Below, piece by piece: positions 1 through 8,232 of a DNA stretch of 64,000 nucleotides. A model generated the notes under the pieces. It saw only the letters and a program-made list of their open reading frames with translations. It was not told the DNA's origin and searched no databases. How positions within the stretch are numbered: position 1 is the stretch's first letter; every line of letters starts with the position of its first letter. This stretch comes from Microbispora bryophytorum (GTDB lineage: Bacteria > Actinomycetota > Actinomycetes > Streptosporangiales > Streptosporangiaceae). Both the position numbers and the translations under genes were made by a program. The stretch is from NCBI RefSeq assembly GCF_006874465.1, contig NZ_VIRL01000001.1, positions 434,001-498,000 of the forward strand. Reading direction: 5' to 3'.

Positions 1-1094
1 TCGCCCTGCTGCACATCGAACGCGCTCGTTCCGGCCTCGGCGATTGGAGCACTGCCCACGCCTGGCTGTCGGTGGCCGCCTCCCAAGAGCTGACCGCGGC
101 GGCCAACGCGGGCCTGTTCTTCGGCGCCCCAGCCCTCGCCTTCGTCACTCACGCAGCCGCCGGCTCGTCGGGCAGATACCGCCGGGCACTGACCACCCTG
201 GACGAGGCGGTCATCACCATCACCCGTACGCGCCTGGCGGCGGCGCACGCACGCACCGACCGAGGCGACCAGCCCGTGATGAAGGAGTTCGACCTGATCC
301 GCGGACTGGCCGGTCTGGGCGCCTACCACCTGCGACGCCACCCGGACCACCCGATCACCCAGGACGTACTGTCCTACCTGGTGCGTCTGACCGAACCGCT
401 GCCCTCGAGGACTGAGCTTCCGCCATGGTGGACGAACGTCGCGCCCAACGGTAAGCCGAACCCGGAATACCCGCAAGGGCACGGGAACTTCGGCCTGTCC
501 CACGGCATCGGCTCGGTCCTGGCCCTACTGTCGCTGGCCGTACTGCGCAACGTGCCCGTCGCGGCGATGACCGACGCGATCGAGCGGATCTGCGCGTGGA
601 CGGATCTCTGGCGACAGCAAGACGATGCGGGACCGTGGTGGCCCGGCTTCATCACCATCGACCAGATCCGCGAGCAGCACATTCAGCCGTCGCTGCGCCC
701 CCGGCCCTCGTGGTGCTACGGGATCGCCGGTACCGCCCGCGCGCAGCAACTGGCCGGCATGGCGCTCGGAGACACCACGCGGCAGCAGACCGCGGAGGAC
801 GCGATGCTCGCCGCCATGCGTGATCCTGCACAACTCGATCTGCTCCCCGAGATCGGGCTCTGTCACGGGAAGGCCGGGCTACTTCAAGCCGCCTGGCGAA
901 TGGCCGCCGACGCCCTCACCCCACACATCGCTGCCGAACTCCCCCGCCTGGCAACCCAGCTCGCCGCTCAGTTGAGCCGTCCGCTGTCCGACCCCGAACT
1001 CCTCGATGGGGCCGCGGGGGCCGCACTCGCCCTGCAGACCGTCGGCTCCGACGCCGTCGCGTCGGACTGGGACGCCTTCCTCTTGCTGGCCTGA
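1..1094 (+). CDS. Lanthionine synthetase C-like cyclase, 5' truncated by the window edge
   Basis: The frame is open from base 3, so the true start lies left of the window. About 363 C-terminal residues are visible. LanC-family enzymes bind zinc and add cysteine thiols to dehydrated Ser/Thr to form (methyl)lanthionine rings. The family signatures are present: HGIGSVLALLSLA early in the visible part, WCYG near position 712 and LCHGKAG near 860, which supply the expected Cys, Cys and His zinc ligands. The stop is followed 18 bases later by the thiopeptide-type biosynthesis gene, so the two probably form an operon. The pairing is typical of actinobacterial RiPP clusters such as the FxLD type. The precursor peptide and the dehydratase would be upstream, outside the window. 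Confidence 0.85.
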   Translation, partial: ALLHIERARSGLGDWSTAHAWLSVAASQELTAAANAGLFFGAPALAFVTHAAAGSSGRYRRALTTLDEAVITITRTRLAAAHARTDRGDQPVMKEFDLIRGLAGLGAYHLRRHPDHPITQDVLSYLVRLTEPLPSRTELPPWWTNVAPNGKPNPEYPQGHGNFGLSHGIGSVLALLSLAVLRNVPVAAMTDAIERICAWTDLWRQQDDAGPWWPGFITIDQIREQHIQPSLRPRPSWCYGIAGTARAQQLAGMALGDTTRQQTAEDAMLAAMRDPAQLDLLPEIGLCHGKAGLLQAAWRMAADALTPHIAAELPRLATQLAAQLSRPLSDPELLDGAAGAALALQTVGSDAVASDWDAFLLLA

Positions 1095-1112
1095 ACACAG
1101 GAGCTGACCCCG

Positions 1113-1940
1113 ATGGACCTCTGCCCATGGCGTCAGGTCAACGTCGCCTTTCCAGACTGGGCCACAGCCGAGCAGACCGCCGTGTCCCACCTCGGTCCCT
1201 TGATGACCGAGGCGGAGACCGAAGGGCTAATCACCGCCTGGTTCTTCATCCGCAAAGCACCCTGTTGGCGCGTGCGCTACCTACCCGGCCGTGACGCTGC
1301 TCAGGCCGATGCCCACCTGCGTCGTCGTCTTGAGGACCTCAAGAGCAAGCGGCACATCGACGACGTCAGGCACCTCGTCTACGAACCGGAAACCCACGCC
1401 TTCGGCGGTCCAGAGGCCATGCAGGTCGCCCACGAGCTGTTTCATCGCGACAGCCGCCACGTACTGGCTCGCGCCGCCCACCCCTCCCCCGCACTCGGAC
1501 GTCGGGAGACGGCGATTCTGCTGTCCGCCGTGCTGATGCGCGCCGCTGGCCTCGACTGGTACGAGCAGGGCGACGTCTGGGCCAAGGTCGCCGAGCACCG
1601 GCCCGGCAAGGCGTCCTGGCCGCCAGAGCGCAAGGCCGAACTGTCCCAGGCCATGCACCGCTTACTGACCGCGGACGTGCAAGCTATGTGTGACGCCGAG
1701 GACGCTCCGCTGGCCGCCTACCGCCTGTGGGTGACCGCCTTCGAGGAAGCCGGGCAAGCCCTGGCCGACCTCGCCGCTCAGGGCCGGCTGCTGCGCGGCC
1801 TCCGCGCTGTCCTCGCCCACCATGTGATCTTCCATGCGAACCGGGCGGGACTAACGAGCAGCGATCAATCCGCTATCGCCGCGCTCGCGATCCACACGGT
1901 GTTCAACAGGTTCTCCCGAGACGGGGATAGGCACGGATGA
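1113..1940 (+). CDS. Thiopeptide-type bacteriocin biosynthesis protein (LanB C-terminal/SpaB_C-like domain)
   Basis: 275 residues. The N-terminal pattern WRQVNVAF, then AWFFIRKAPCWRVRYLP and a helical region with AHELFHRDSRHVLA, fits the stand-alone thiopeptide_ocin domain. This domain corresponds to the elimination (glutamate-removing) part of tRNA-dependent lantibiotic dehydratases. The expected role is to help dehydrate Ser/Thr in a ribosomal precursor peptide before the LanC-like enzyme upstream cyclises it. The ATG is preceded by AGGAG about 10 bases upstream. The 3' end overlaps the next gene by four bases (ATGA), which indicates translational coupling. Confidence 0.8.
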   Translation: MDLCPWRQVNVAFPDWATAEQTAVSHLGPLMTEAETEGLITAWFFIRKAPCWRVRYLPGRDAAQADAHLRRRLEDLKSKRHIDDVRHLVYEPETHAFGGPEAMQVAHELFHRDSRHVLARAAHPSPALGRRETAILLSAVLMRAAGLDWYEQGDVWAKVAEHRPGKASWPPERKAELSQAMHRLLTADVQAMCDAEDAPLAAYRLWVTAFEEAGQALADLAAQGRLLRGLRAVLAHHVIFHANRAGLTSSDQSAIAALAIHTVFNRFSRDGDRHG

Positions 1941-3091
1941 ATCAGACAGAGACCTTCGCGCGGTTTCCGCTCGTCGCCCGGCCCCGCCCGGCCTGCGCCC
2001 CACTCGAAGCACGCGTACGGCACCTGTGCGATTTGGCCCGCTCAGCCGAACGCAGCAACGATCGATCGACAGCCTCGACCGTCTTCAACCAGGCCGCCCT
2101 CCTGGCCAGCGACCTCGGCCTCCCCGAACTGGCCCGGGACTGGTGCCACCAGCACGCCGACATCTACCTGCGTGCGCGCCCACTCGACGGTACGGCCGCC
2201 CGCCACGCCCTCGAACCCCTCGTCAACCTCGTCCGTCTGCGCATCCGCGCCGGCGAAGGCACCGACGCGTTCGAGATGCTCAACAGCTTGTACGAAGCTG
2301 TCACGACGAGCACCGACACCGTCATCGATGGGCTGCACGTGCCCATATCCGAGCTCACCGCCACAGCGAACGATCATCGGGAGCTCCTCCAGTGGCTGTG
2401 GACCGTCCATCTCGCCGACGGCACTCGCGCCCTGACGGCCGCAGGCCGATGGCAGGACGCCCTCGATCACCTGCGCCACCGCAACGGCATCGGCCAGCGC
2501 ATGCTCGACGGCCGCCAGGTCGCCGTCATCGCGCACACCATGACCGGCGAGCTCGTCCCGGCTACGGAATTGCTGGAGGCCACCCAGCCCGGCGAGCCAT
2601 GGGAAGACGCCGTAACCGTATGCCTGGCCGTGCTCTGCCGACCTCAAGGTTCGGAGAGCGAGGTCCTCCCCACGCTGCTGGACCGCTATCGGAGGCTCGA
2701 CCACGCTGCGCCCGGCCTGGTCATGTTCCGTACCCGGCTTGGTCTGTCAGTAATCGACGCCCTCGGCGGCGTGGAATGTCCGGAGGGACGCGCGGTGGCC
2801 GACGTACTGATCAGGCGGGTGGTGGCGTCCCAGGATGGCTATGCCGCCCGAGAACTGCTCGGGCACCCCGGATTCGCGACGTCGCTGGGAGAGAATGGCG
2901 CCGTCGCTCTCACGCGCATTCTCCAGATAAGCGGACTGGAACGTGGACAGCTGCCGGAGGCACTCATGCGCAAGCTCGTAGCCGCACTGGCCAGCAGTAG
3001 CTCAGTGATCATCAAGGGCCTCGCCGTGGTGAGACCTATAGGCGACGCGCAGCTATCCGACGTTAGTAGCAAAGCGACCGCCTATGACTAA
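1937..3091 (+). CDS. Helical (TPR-like) accessory protein of the RiPP operon
   Basis: 384 residues with no catalytic motif that I recognise. The protein is rich in amphipathic helices with repeat-like spacing (for example NQAALLASDLGLPELARDWC and LRIRAGEGTDAFEMLNSLYE), resembling TPR-type scaffolds. It starts inside the stop of the preceding biosynthesis gene (ATGA), so it belongs to the same transcript. A peptide-binding, scaffold or regulatory role in the lanthipeptide operon is an inference from position. No signal peptide or membrane segment is visible. Confidence 0.7.
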   Translation: MNQTETFARFPLVARPRPACAPLEARVRHLCDLARSAERSNDRSTASTVFNQAALLASDLGLPELARDWCHQHADIYLRARPLDGTAARHALEPLVNLVRLRIRAGEGTDAFEMLNSLYEAVTTSTDTVIDGLHVPISELTATANDHRELLQWLWTVHLADGTRALTAAGRWQDALDHLRHRNGIGQRMLDGRQVAVIAHTMTGELVPATELLEATQPGEPWEDAVTVCLAVLCRPQGSESEVLPTLLDRYRRLDHAAPGLVMFRTRLGLSVIDALGGVECPEGRAVADVLIRRVVASQDGYAARELLGHPGFATSLGENGAVALTRILQISGLERGQLPEALMRKLVAALASSSSVIIKGLAVVRPIGDAQLSDVSSKATAYD

Positions 3092-3489
3092 GGGCCTCGA
3101 AGTAGAAGAGCCCGAGGCCAGTCAGTTCGTCTTGGAAAGATTCTTCCAGGGCCCGCTGCCGCCCCCTTAGGTGTTCGCCCGGTACGAGGCGGTACTTCCG
3201 GGAGCCGCCGAGCGCATTCTCGCTATGACCGAGAAGGTCGCGACGGGTCACATCGGCAACGAGCCGAAGCTGATCAACGCGGAGATCGAGACCGCGGAGA
3301 CCGGGCAGGCGATTGCCCGGCTTCTCACCCTCGTGGCGATGACCGCGTCCATCGTTTTTCGCCATCGGCAACTTGATCGCGGGCAGCGTCTTCCTGTCGT
3401 TCCCTGTCGTGATGCTCATCAAATCCTTCCTGGGCGGCAGGGCGTCGTCGAAGGAGCCGAAGGACACAAAGGAGCAAAAGGAGAAGTAG
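3084..3489 (+). pseudogene. DUF2335-family membrane protein gene, broken by an amber codon and a frameshift
   Basis: The ATG at 3084 overlaps the previous gene. The first 28 codons (MTKGLEVEEPEASQF...PLPPP) end at a TAG at about 3168. The same frame then continues with VFARYEAVLPGAAERILAM, the conserved DUF2335 core, in which the TAG occupies the place of a usual GAG codon. At a run of five T near 3355 the reading must shift frame to recover a transmembrane segment (FFAIGNLIAGSVFLSFPVVM) and a charged tail ending at 3489. Two independent lesions suggest a decayed gene, though sequencing error cannot be excluded. DUF2335 proteins are small predicted membrane proteins of unknown function. Confidence 0.7.
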
Positions 3490-3560
3490 GGGTATCGGCC
3501 TCTACGTCGTTCTGTCGGTGACTAGGTCTGCTGTCCGGCTTGGGTCCGCTCGGTCCCATC

Positions 3561-3590
3561 AGCGCCGTCTCCCACACGGGGGATGGCGCT
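3561..3590. terminator. Hairpin, probable terminator
   Basis: A 13-bp stem (AGCGCC... paired with ...GGCGCT, two G-T wobbles) closes an ACAC loop and is followed by TTCGT. It lies after the RiPP operon and the DUF2335 remnant and is suited to ending that transcript. Confidence 0.5.
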
Positions 3591-3746
3591 TTCGTCATAC
3601 CCCCAGTCCCTGCGCCGCCGCTGCTCCCGGGTGACTCACACCAGATCGGCGTATAGGCGGTCGTCGGCGGTCTTCCTCATGCCGGCCATCCTGACGCCTC
3701 CACGCGAGCCCCGCCATCCGGTATGCAGGATCCTCGAAACCGGAAA

Positions 3747-3771
3747 GCCGCCTCCCGACCCGGAAGGCGGC
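3747..3771. terminator. Hairpin GCCGCCT...AGGCGGC followed by GTTTCG
   Basis: A 7-bp GC-rich stem that ends about a dozen bases before the left end of the IS5-family element. It may be a second terminator. The 3490-3782 stretch around it shows no supportable gene. Confidence 0.35.
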
Positions 3772-3786
3772 GTTTCGCGCGACTAG

Positions 3787-4879
3787 GGCGCGTATCGGGT
3801 TGTGATCAATCTGTGGGATTCGCCTGTCTGCCGTGGCCTGATCCGGTAGATCGGCGTGTATGACGCGTGCTCAACTGACGGATGAGGAGTGGGAGTTCAT
3901 CAAGCCTTATCTGCCGATCGGCAGGTTCGGCCCGTACCCCGAGCGGCTGCGGCAGCAGTTTGAGGGTGTGATCTGGCGGTTCAGGACGGGCGGGCAGTGG
4001 CGGGAGATGCCGCAGGAGTTCGGAGCCTGGCCGACCGTCCACAACCGCTTCCGGCAGTGGAGGGATGCCGGCGTCTTCGACGCCCTGCTGGAAGGGGCGA
4101 TCGCGGAAGCCGGCAGGCGCGGCGAGGTGGATTTGTCCCTGGTCAGTGTGGACTCCACCACCGCCCGGGCGCACCACGACGCTGCGGGGATGCACCTCGG
4201 CCACGAGCTTTTCACCGCGCTGGAGAAGGCCGCCGAGGAGGAGAAGGCCCGGCAAAAGGGGGCGACTCGGAGGGACGACAGGAGCAGAACGCCGTAAACG
4301 ACCCCGGAGCAGAAGAACGGCGACATATCCGGCATCGGCGCAGGCTCCGGTTGAAAGCCGCCCTGCTCGGACGGTCCAGGGGCGGGCAGACCAGCAAGAT
4401 TCACCTTGCCGCCGACCGCAAGTGCCGCCCGCTGGCGTTCGTCTTGACCGCGGGACAGGCCGCCGACAGCCCGCAGTTCATCCCCGTGCTCAAGAAAGTA
4501 CGCGTCCGGGTGCCCGTCGGCCGTCCCCGCACCCGGCCCGACGCGGTCGCCGGCGACAAGGCCTACTCCTCCCGCGGCAACCGCGCCTACCTACGCAGAC
4601 GTCGCATCAAGGTGGTCATCCCGGAAAAGAGGGACCAGGCCGCCAACCGGAAGAAGAAGGGCAGCAAGGGCGGCCGGCCCATCAGCCACGACGCCGACCT
4701 GTACAAAGAGCGCAACACCGTCGAGCGCCTGATCAACAAGCTCAAGGCCTGGCGAGGCATCGCTACCCGCTACGACAAAACCCCCGCGAGCTACCTCGCC
4801 GGCCTCCACCTCCGCGCCGCGATGATCTGGATCAAAGACCTCACCCGGACCACCCCCTGATCACAACCAAATACACGCC
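3787..4879 (+). mobile_element. IS5-family insertion sequence (IS427/IS1647-like)
   Basis: A 1,093-bp element flanked by CTAG at 3783-3786 and 4880-4883. The terminal inverted repeats match at 19 of 22 bases: GGCGCGTATCGGG... on the left, and the complement GGCGTGTATTTGG... on the right, both running to TTGTGATCA. The right repeat contains the transposase stop codon. It encodes one transposase in two overlapping frames. Its right-hand CTAG doubles as the left target copy of the next element. Confidence 0.85.
3860..4860 (+). CDS. IS5-family DDE transposase made by -1 frameshifting (orfA 3860-4297, orfB 4258-4860)
   Basis: The first frame gives MTRAQLTDEEWEFIKPYLP and the first catalytic Asp in VSVDSTTARAHH. 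The -1 frame supplies the rest: AVAGDKAYSS (second Asp) and ERNTVERLINKLKAW (catalytic Glu). The frames meet at A-AAG-GGG (4255-4261), where tRNAs on AAG and GGG can slip back one base and still pair. That is the usual way IS427-group members make a full transposase. Neither frame alone has all three catalytic residues. The catalytic and tail motifs look intact, so the element may be functional. Confidence 0.8.
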
Positions 4880-4883
4880 CTAG

Positions 4884-6238
4884 TACTACAGCCAGGTTTT
4901 GTGATCTATAGTTCTGGATCATGTCGGGTGGTGTGACTGCGGGCGACCTTCAGGAGTGGGTGGCCGGGCTGGATGCGTTGTTCGCGCGGGTGGCGGGTCG
5001 GTTCGGGCGGGTGGAGCCGCGGCGTCAAGCGCGGGCGTATCTGACCGGTTTGCTGGCTCCGGTGGAGCGGAAGAACGGCTGGCAGTTGGCCGAGGCGGCC
5101 GGGGACGCGACACCGGATCGGATGCAGCGGTTGCTGGTCAGCGCCCGCTGGGACTCCCTGGGGGTACGGGCGGATCTGCGGGCGTACGTGGTGGAACGCC
5201 TCGGGCACCGGGATGCGGTGCTGATCGTGGACGAGACCGGCTTCATCAAGAAGGGCACGAAGTCGGCCGGGGTGCAGCGTCAGTACTCCGGCACGGCGGG
5301 CCGGATCGAGAACTGCCAGCTCGGTGTGTTCCTGGCCTACGCCTCACCGCTGGGCCGGGCGTTGATCGATGCGGAGTTGTACCTGCCGAAGTCCTGGCTG
5401 GCCGACCGCCAGCGGTGTGCGCAGGCCGGCATCCCTGAGGAGGTGGAGTTCGCCACCAAGCCGATGCTCGCCCGGCAGATGCTGGCCCGGGCCTTGGACG
5501 CTGGCCTGCCCGTGTCTTGGGCGACGGCCGATGAGGCCTATGGCATGGACTACAAGTTCCGCTCTTTCCTGGAGCGGCGCGGTGTCAGCTATGTGGTCGC
5601 CGTCCCGAAGAGTCAGATCGTCGCGGGTGCCACCGTACGCGCCGATACCCTCGTCGCGGACGCCCCGCCGGAGGCGTGGAAGCGCCGCTCGTGCGGCGAT
5701 GGCGCAAAAGGGCCCCGGCTGTATGACTGGGCGCTGGCCACCGTGCACTACGAGACCGAGCCCGGCTACCAGCGCTGGCTGCTAGCCCGGCGCTCCCTGA
5801 TCCCCGGCGCCAAAGGTGAACTGGAGATCGCCTACTACCTGTGCTACGGCCCGGTGGGAACGACGATGGACGACCTGGTCCGCGTGGCCGGAGCGCGCTG
5901 GGCGATCGAGGAATGCTTCCAGACCGCCAAGAACGAGACCGGCCTGGACCATTACCAGGTCCGCCGGTTCGATGCCTGGCACCGCCACATCACCCTCGCG
6001 ATGCTCGCCCACGCCTACCTCGCCGTCACCGCCGCACACTCCCCAAAAGCCCAGGCGGCCTGGTCCGCCTCACACCAGCAGAAATCCGCCGTCTCCTGGC
6101 ACACGTGATCGTCCCTGCCGCACGCGCTCTTGAGTCTGTATTGGCCTGGTCAACCCACCGACGCGACCATCAGACCCGCGCCCGCCACAGCCACTACTGG
6201 CGACGCTGGCTCAGACATCACGAAATCAGGCTGTAGTA
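4884..6238 (+). mobile_element. IS701-family insertion sequence with CTAG target duplication
   Basis: A 1,355-bp element that begins TACTACAGCC and ends GGCTGTAGTA, with imperfect repeats of about 24 bp. Perfect CTAG copies lie at 4880-4883 and 6239-6242, matching the YTAR target duplication known for the family. The left CTAG is the right flank of the IS5 element. It carries a single transposase gene that is frameshifted near its 3' end. Confidence 0.85.
4921..6236 (+). pseudogene. IS701-family transposase with C-terminal frameshift
   Basis: The frame from ATG 4921 gives 395 residues with IS701/DDE_5 features: LIVDETGFIKKGTKSAGVQRQYSGTAG, then WATADEAYGMDYKF and WAIEECFQTAKNETGLDHYQVR. Around 6045-6070 the frame runs into a short unrelated tail (ASHQQKSAVSWHT) and stops at 6108. 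The family's normal tail, LTPAEIRRLLAHV...HYWRRWLRHHEIRL, continues in another frame to 6236. The catalytic core is intact, but about 55 native C-terminal residues are lost, so activity is doubtful. Confidence 0.75.
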
Positions 6239-6241
6239 CTA

Positions 6242-7508
6242 GGTGCGGTGACCACGAACGTTCGCCGGGTTGGTCAGGCGGCTTCGTTGGCGGGTCGTCC
6301 CCAGCGGCGTTGTTTCTCGCTGCGGATGCGGGCGCGTTCGCGTCGCTGGGCGGCGAGCACGTCGGGGTGGCGGGCGTTGGCGTTGCGCCAGCGCAGGTAG
6401 GCCTGCAGCTTGCGGGCCAGCACGGTGTGGTTGGGATGGTTGGAGTTGCCCATCACGAAGCTGCGTAGCGGCCCGAACTGCGCCTCGATGGGGTTGGCCC
6501 AGGAGGCGTAGGTCGGGGTGAGGCACAACTCGACCTTGTTAGCCGCGGCCCAGGCGCGGATCGCGGGGGTCTTGTTGGCCGACAGGTTGTCCAGGATCAC
6601 GTAGATCGGGGCGCCGTCGGGGCGGGCGGCACGGATGGACTTCAGCGCAGCCAGAGTGTGGTCACCGCCCTTGCGCGTGCGGGTGACGCCCCACAGCAGG
6701 TCATCGCCCAGGCTGTAGCAGCCGTGGAAGTAGCGGATGCCGTGCGTGCGCCGGTAGGTAGCCGGCAGTCGATCGGGCCGGCCCCGCTGCGCCCAACCGG
6801 TGCCGTGGCAGGGCCGGATCGACAACGGTCCGAACTGGTCGAAGGCGAAACACCGGGTCGGGAAGCGGGTGGTGACCTCCTCGATCCGGTTCAGCTTGGC
6901 TTCGCGGTCGGGGTCGGCGGACTCCTTCCACGTGCGGGTCCGCTGGAAGGAGATCTTGTGGTGGTGCAGGATCTGCCGCAGCCGCTCCCGCCCGATCCGG
7001 ACGCGGTGGGCGGGGTTGCCCTCCAGGTAGCCGGCCAGCTTGCGCAGGCTCCAGTGGGTGAACGGGCGGCCCAGTTTCTCCGGGCGCGTGCGGGCCGTCG
7101 CGATGATGAACGCCTCATCGTCGCTGGTGATCAGGCGGGGACGGCCACCCGCCCATTTAGGGTCCAGCGCATCAAGCCCCCGGTCGTTGAAGGCGTGAAT
7201 GACATCCCGCACGGTGTCCTCATCGGCGGCCACCAGTTGGGCGATGGCCGGCACCGGCGTACCGCTGGCCGAGGCCATAATGATCAGAGCCCGGCGGACC
7301 CGGATCGAGCCGTGCTTGCCCCGCCGGACCAGACGTTGCAGCGTCTGACCCTCGTGGTCGGTCAATCGCCGCGCTCGTACGGGCTCGGCCATCCGCTCCT
7401 CCTACCGTCGGTACCGATCACTGGTACCGACAGTGGAGGCAAACCCGATCAAAGGCCCGGAAGCGGCCCGGTGTGTCGCCACCCGGCGAACCTAAGTGGA
7501 CATCCCAC
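6242..7508 (-). mobile_element. IS630-family insertion sequence
   Basis: A 1,267-bp element bounded by TA at 6240-6241 and 7509-7510, the expected IS630/Tc1 target duplication. The ends are imperfect inverted repeats: GTGCGGTGACCAC against GTGGGATGTCCAC, both followed a few bases later by GTTCGCCGGGT. The left TA lies inside the CTAG that forms the right target copy of the IS701 element. It carries one full-length minus-strand transposase. Confidence 0.8.
6274..7392 (-). CDS. IS630-family transposase
   Basis: 372 residues. The N-terminal half has paired helix-turn-helix regions (RRALIIMASASGTPVPAIAQ, and HWSLRKLAGYL followed by IGRERLRQIL). The DDE core reads CFAFDQFGPL, IYVILDNLSANKTPAI and PTYASWANPIEAQF, giving Asp, Asp and Glu in order. 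The gene fills its element. Length and motifs look intact, so this is the copy in the IS stack most likely to be active. Confidence 0.88.
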   Translation of the reverse strand: MAEPVRARRLTDHEGQTLQRLVRRGKHGSIRVRRALIIMASASGTPVPAIAQLVAADEDTVRDVIHAFNDRGLDALDPKWAGGRPRLITSDDEAFIIATARTRPEKLGRPFTHWSLRKLAGYLEGNPAHRVRIGRERLRQILHHHKISFQRTRTWKESADPDREAKLNRIEEVTTRFPTRCFAFDQFGPLSIRPCHGTGWAQRGRPDRLPATYRRTHGIRYFHGCYSLGDDLLWGVTRTRKGGDHTLAALKSIRAARPDGAPIYVILDNLSANKTPAIRAWAAANKVELCLTPTYASWANPIEAQFGPLRSFVMGNSNHPNHTVLARKLQAYLRWRNANARHPDVLAAQRRERARIRSEKQRRWGRPANEAA

Positions 7509-7520
7509 TAGGGCAGGACT

Positions 7521-7841
7521 CTAACCCTCAAGGGCGCAGGTGCCCCCGAGCAGGCGGTCGGCCGCAGTCAGTTCGTTCTCCGGAGATTCACCGGCAAGGG
7601 CCCGGACCTGAAGCCCTTCGCCAGTCAGAGCCTCCGCAGCGAGCTTGGCCGCCTCCGACTTCTTCTCCAGGGAGAACCCAAACGGGTAGAGATACACGCG
7701 GGCCTGGTCCTGCTGCACGAAGAGGCAGACTCCTCCCGGGAAGGGTGTGTCCCGGGGGATGCCCTCATCGTTCTCCCGTACGAAGAACCCGGCCTTCGTG
7801 AGAGCGGCCTCAGCCCGGTCCCTAATCTGCTCTGCGTCCAC
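7521..7841 (-). CDS. Small hypothetical protein, 106 aa
   Basis: The start is GTG at 7841, with GGGAG eight bases upstream. The protein is acidic and soluble: N-terminal MDAEQIRDRAEAALTKAGFFVRE, then a beta-rich middle (VCLFVQQDQARVYLYPFGF) and a helical end. I do not recognise the family. It ends next to the IS630 right end without apparent damage. The well-placed ribosome site makes it likely to be a real gene. Confidence 0.6.
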   Translation of the reverse strand: MDAEQIRDRAEAALTKAGFFVRENDEGIPRDTPFPGGVCLFVQQDQARVYLYPFGFSLEKKSEAAKLAAEALTGEGLQVRALAGESPENELTAADRLLGGTCALEG

Positions 7842-7960
7842 GCTGACGCTCCCATCGCTGGTGTTGCTGATGCAGGTGGGACGTCCCGGGGCCCACGGCG
7901 GGTTCCCCGGGTCGTGTCCCTAGGATCGCCCCGTGACAGCGCACCACCCGGGGGACTGAT

Positions 7961-8223
7961 GGCCGGCAACGACACCCCTGACGACCTGCTCGCGCTGCAG
8001 CGCGCCTATGAACAGGCGACGGCAAGGTGCAGGAACTATCGGGGGGGATGAGCACCGCGAGGTGCTGAAGGACGCGAGAGCAGAGAGGCTCCGCCTCGTC
8101 GAGGAACTCCACCGCCACCCGTTCTGGTGGACAACCACCACGCCCCTGGCACGGCGCTCAAGCGAGCCTCGAGGACCTGACACTTTCCTCACCGGCGGGC
8201 GCCTACCGGAGATACGGAGGTGA
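7961..8223 (+). pseudogene. Small helical protein gene with a one-base deletion
   Basis: ATG 7961 opens MAGNDTPDDLLALQRAYEQATA and soon reaches a stop. Shifting frame near 8020 (ACGGCAAGG, where ACGGCCAAGG would restore the frame) continues smoothly as KVQELSGGDEHREVLKDARAERLRLVEEL, then HRHPFWW, ending at 8223. The joined product is a coiled, charged helical protein. It would lie ten bases before the next gene, so it was probably the first gene of that operon. Sequencing error is the alternative. Confidence 0.5.
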
Positions 8224-8232
8224 AGGCACAGT

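Noticed and set aside
3166-3172. Amber codon in the DUF2335 gene as programmed read-through or pyrrolysine
   Set aside because: A second lesion (frameshift) follows in the same gene, and nothing nearby suggests an amber suppressor, so decay or error is simpler.
3860-4297. IS5 orfA as a truncated, dead transposase
   Set aside because: The second frame overlaps it at a good slippery sequence and supplies the remaining catalytic residues, so frameshifting explains the layout.
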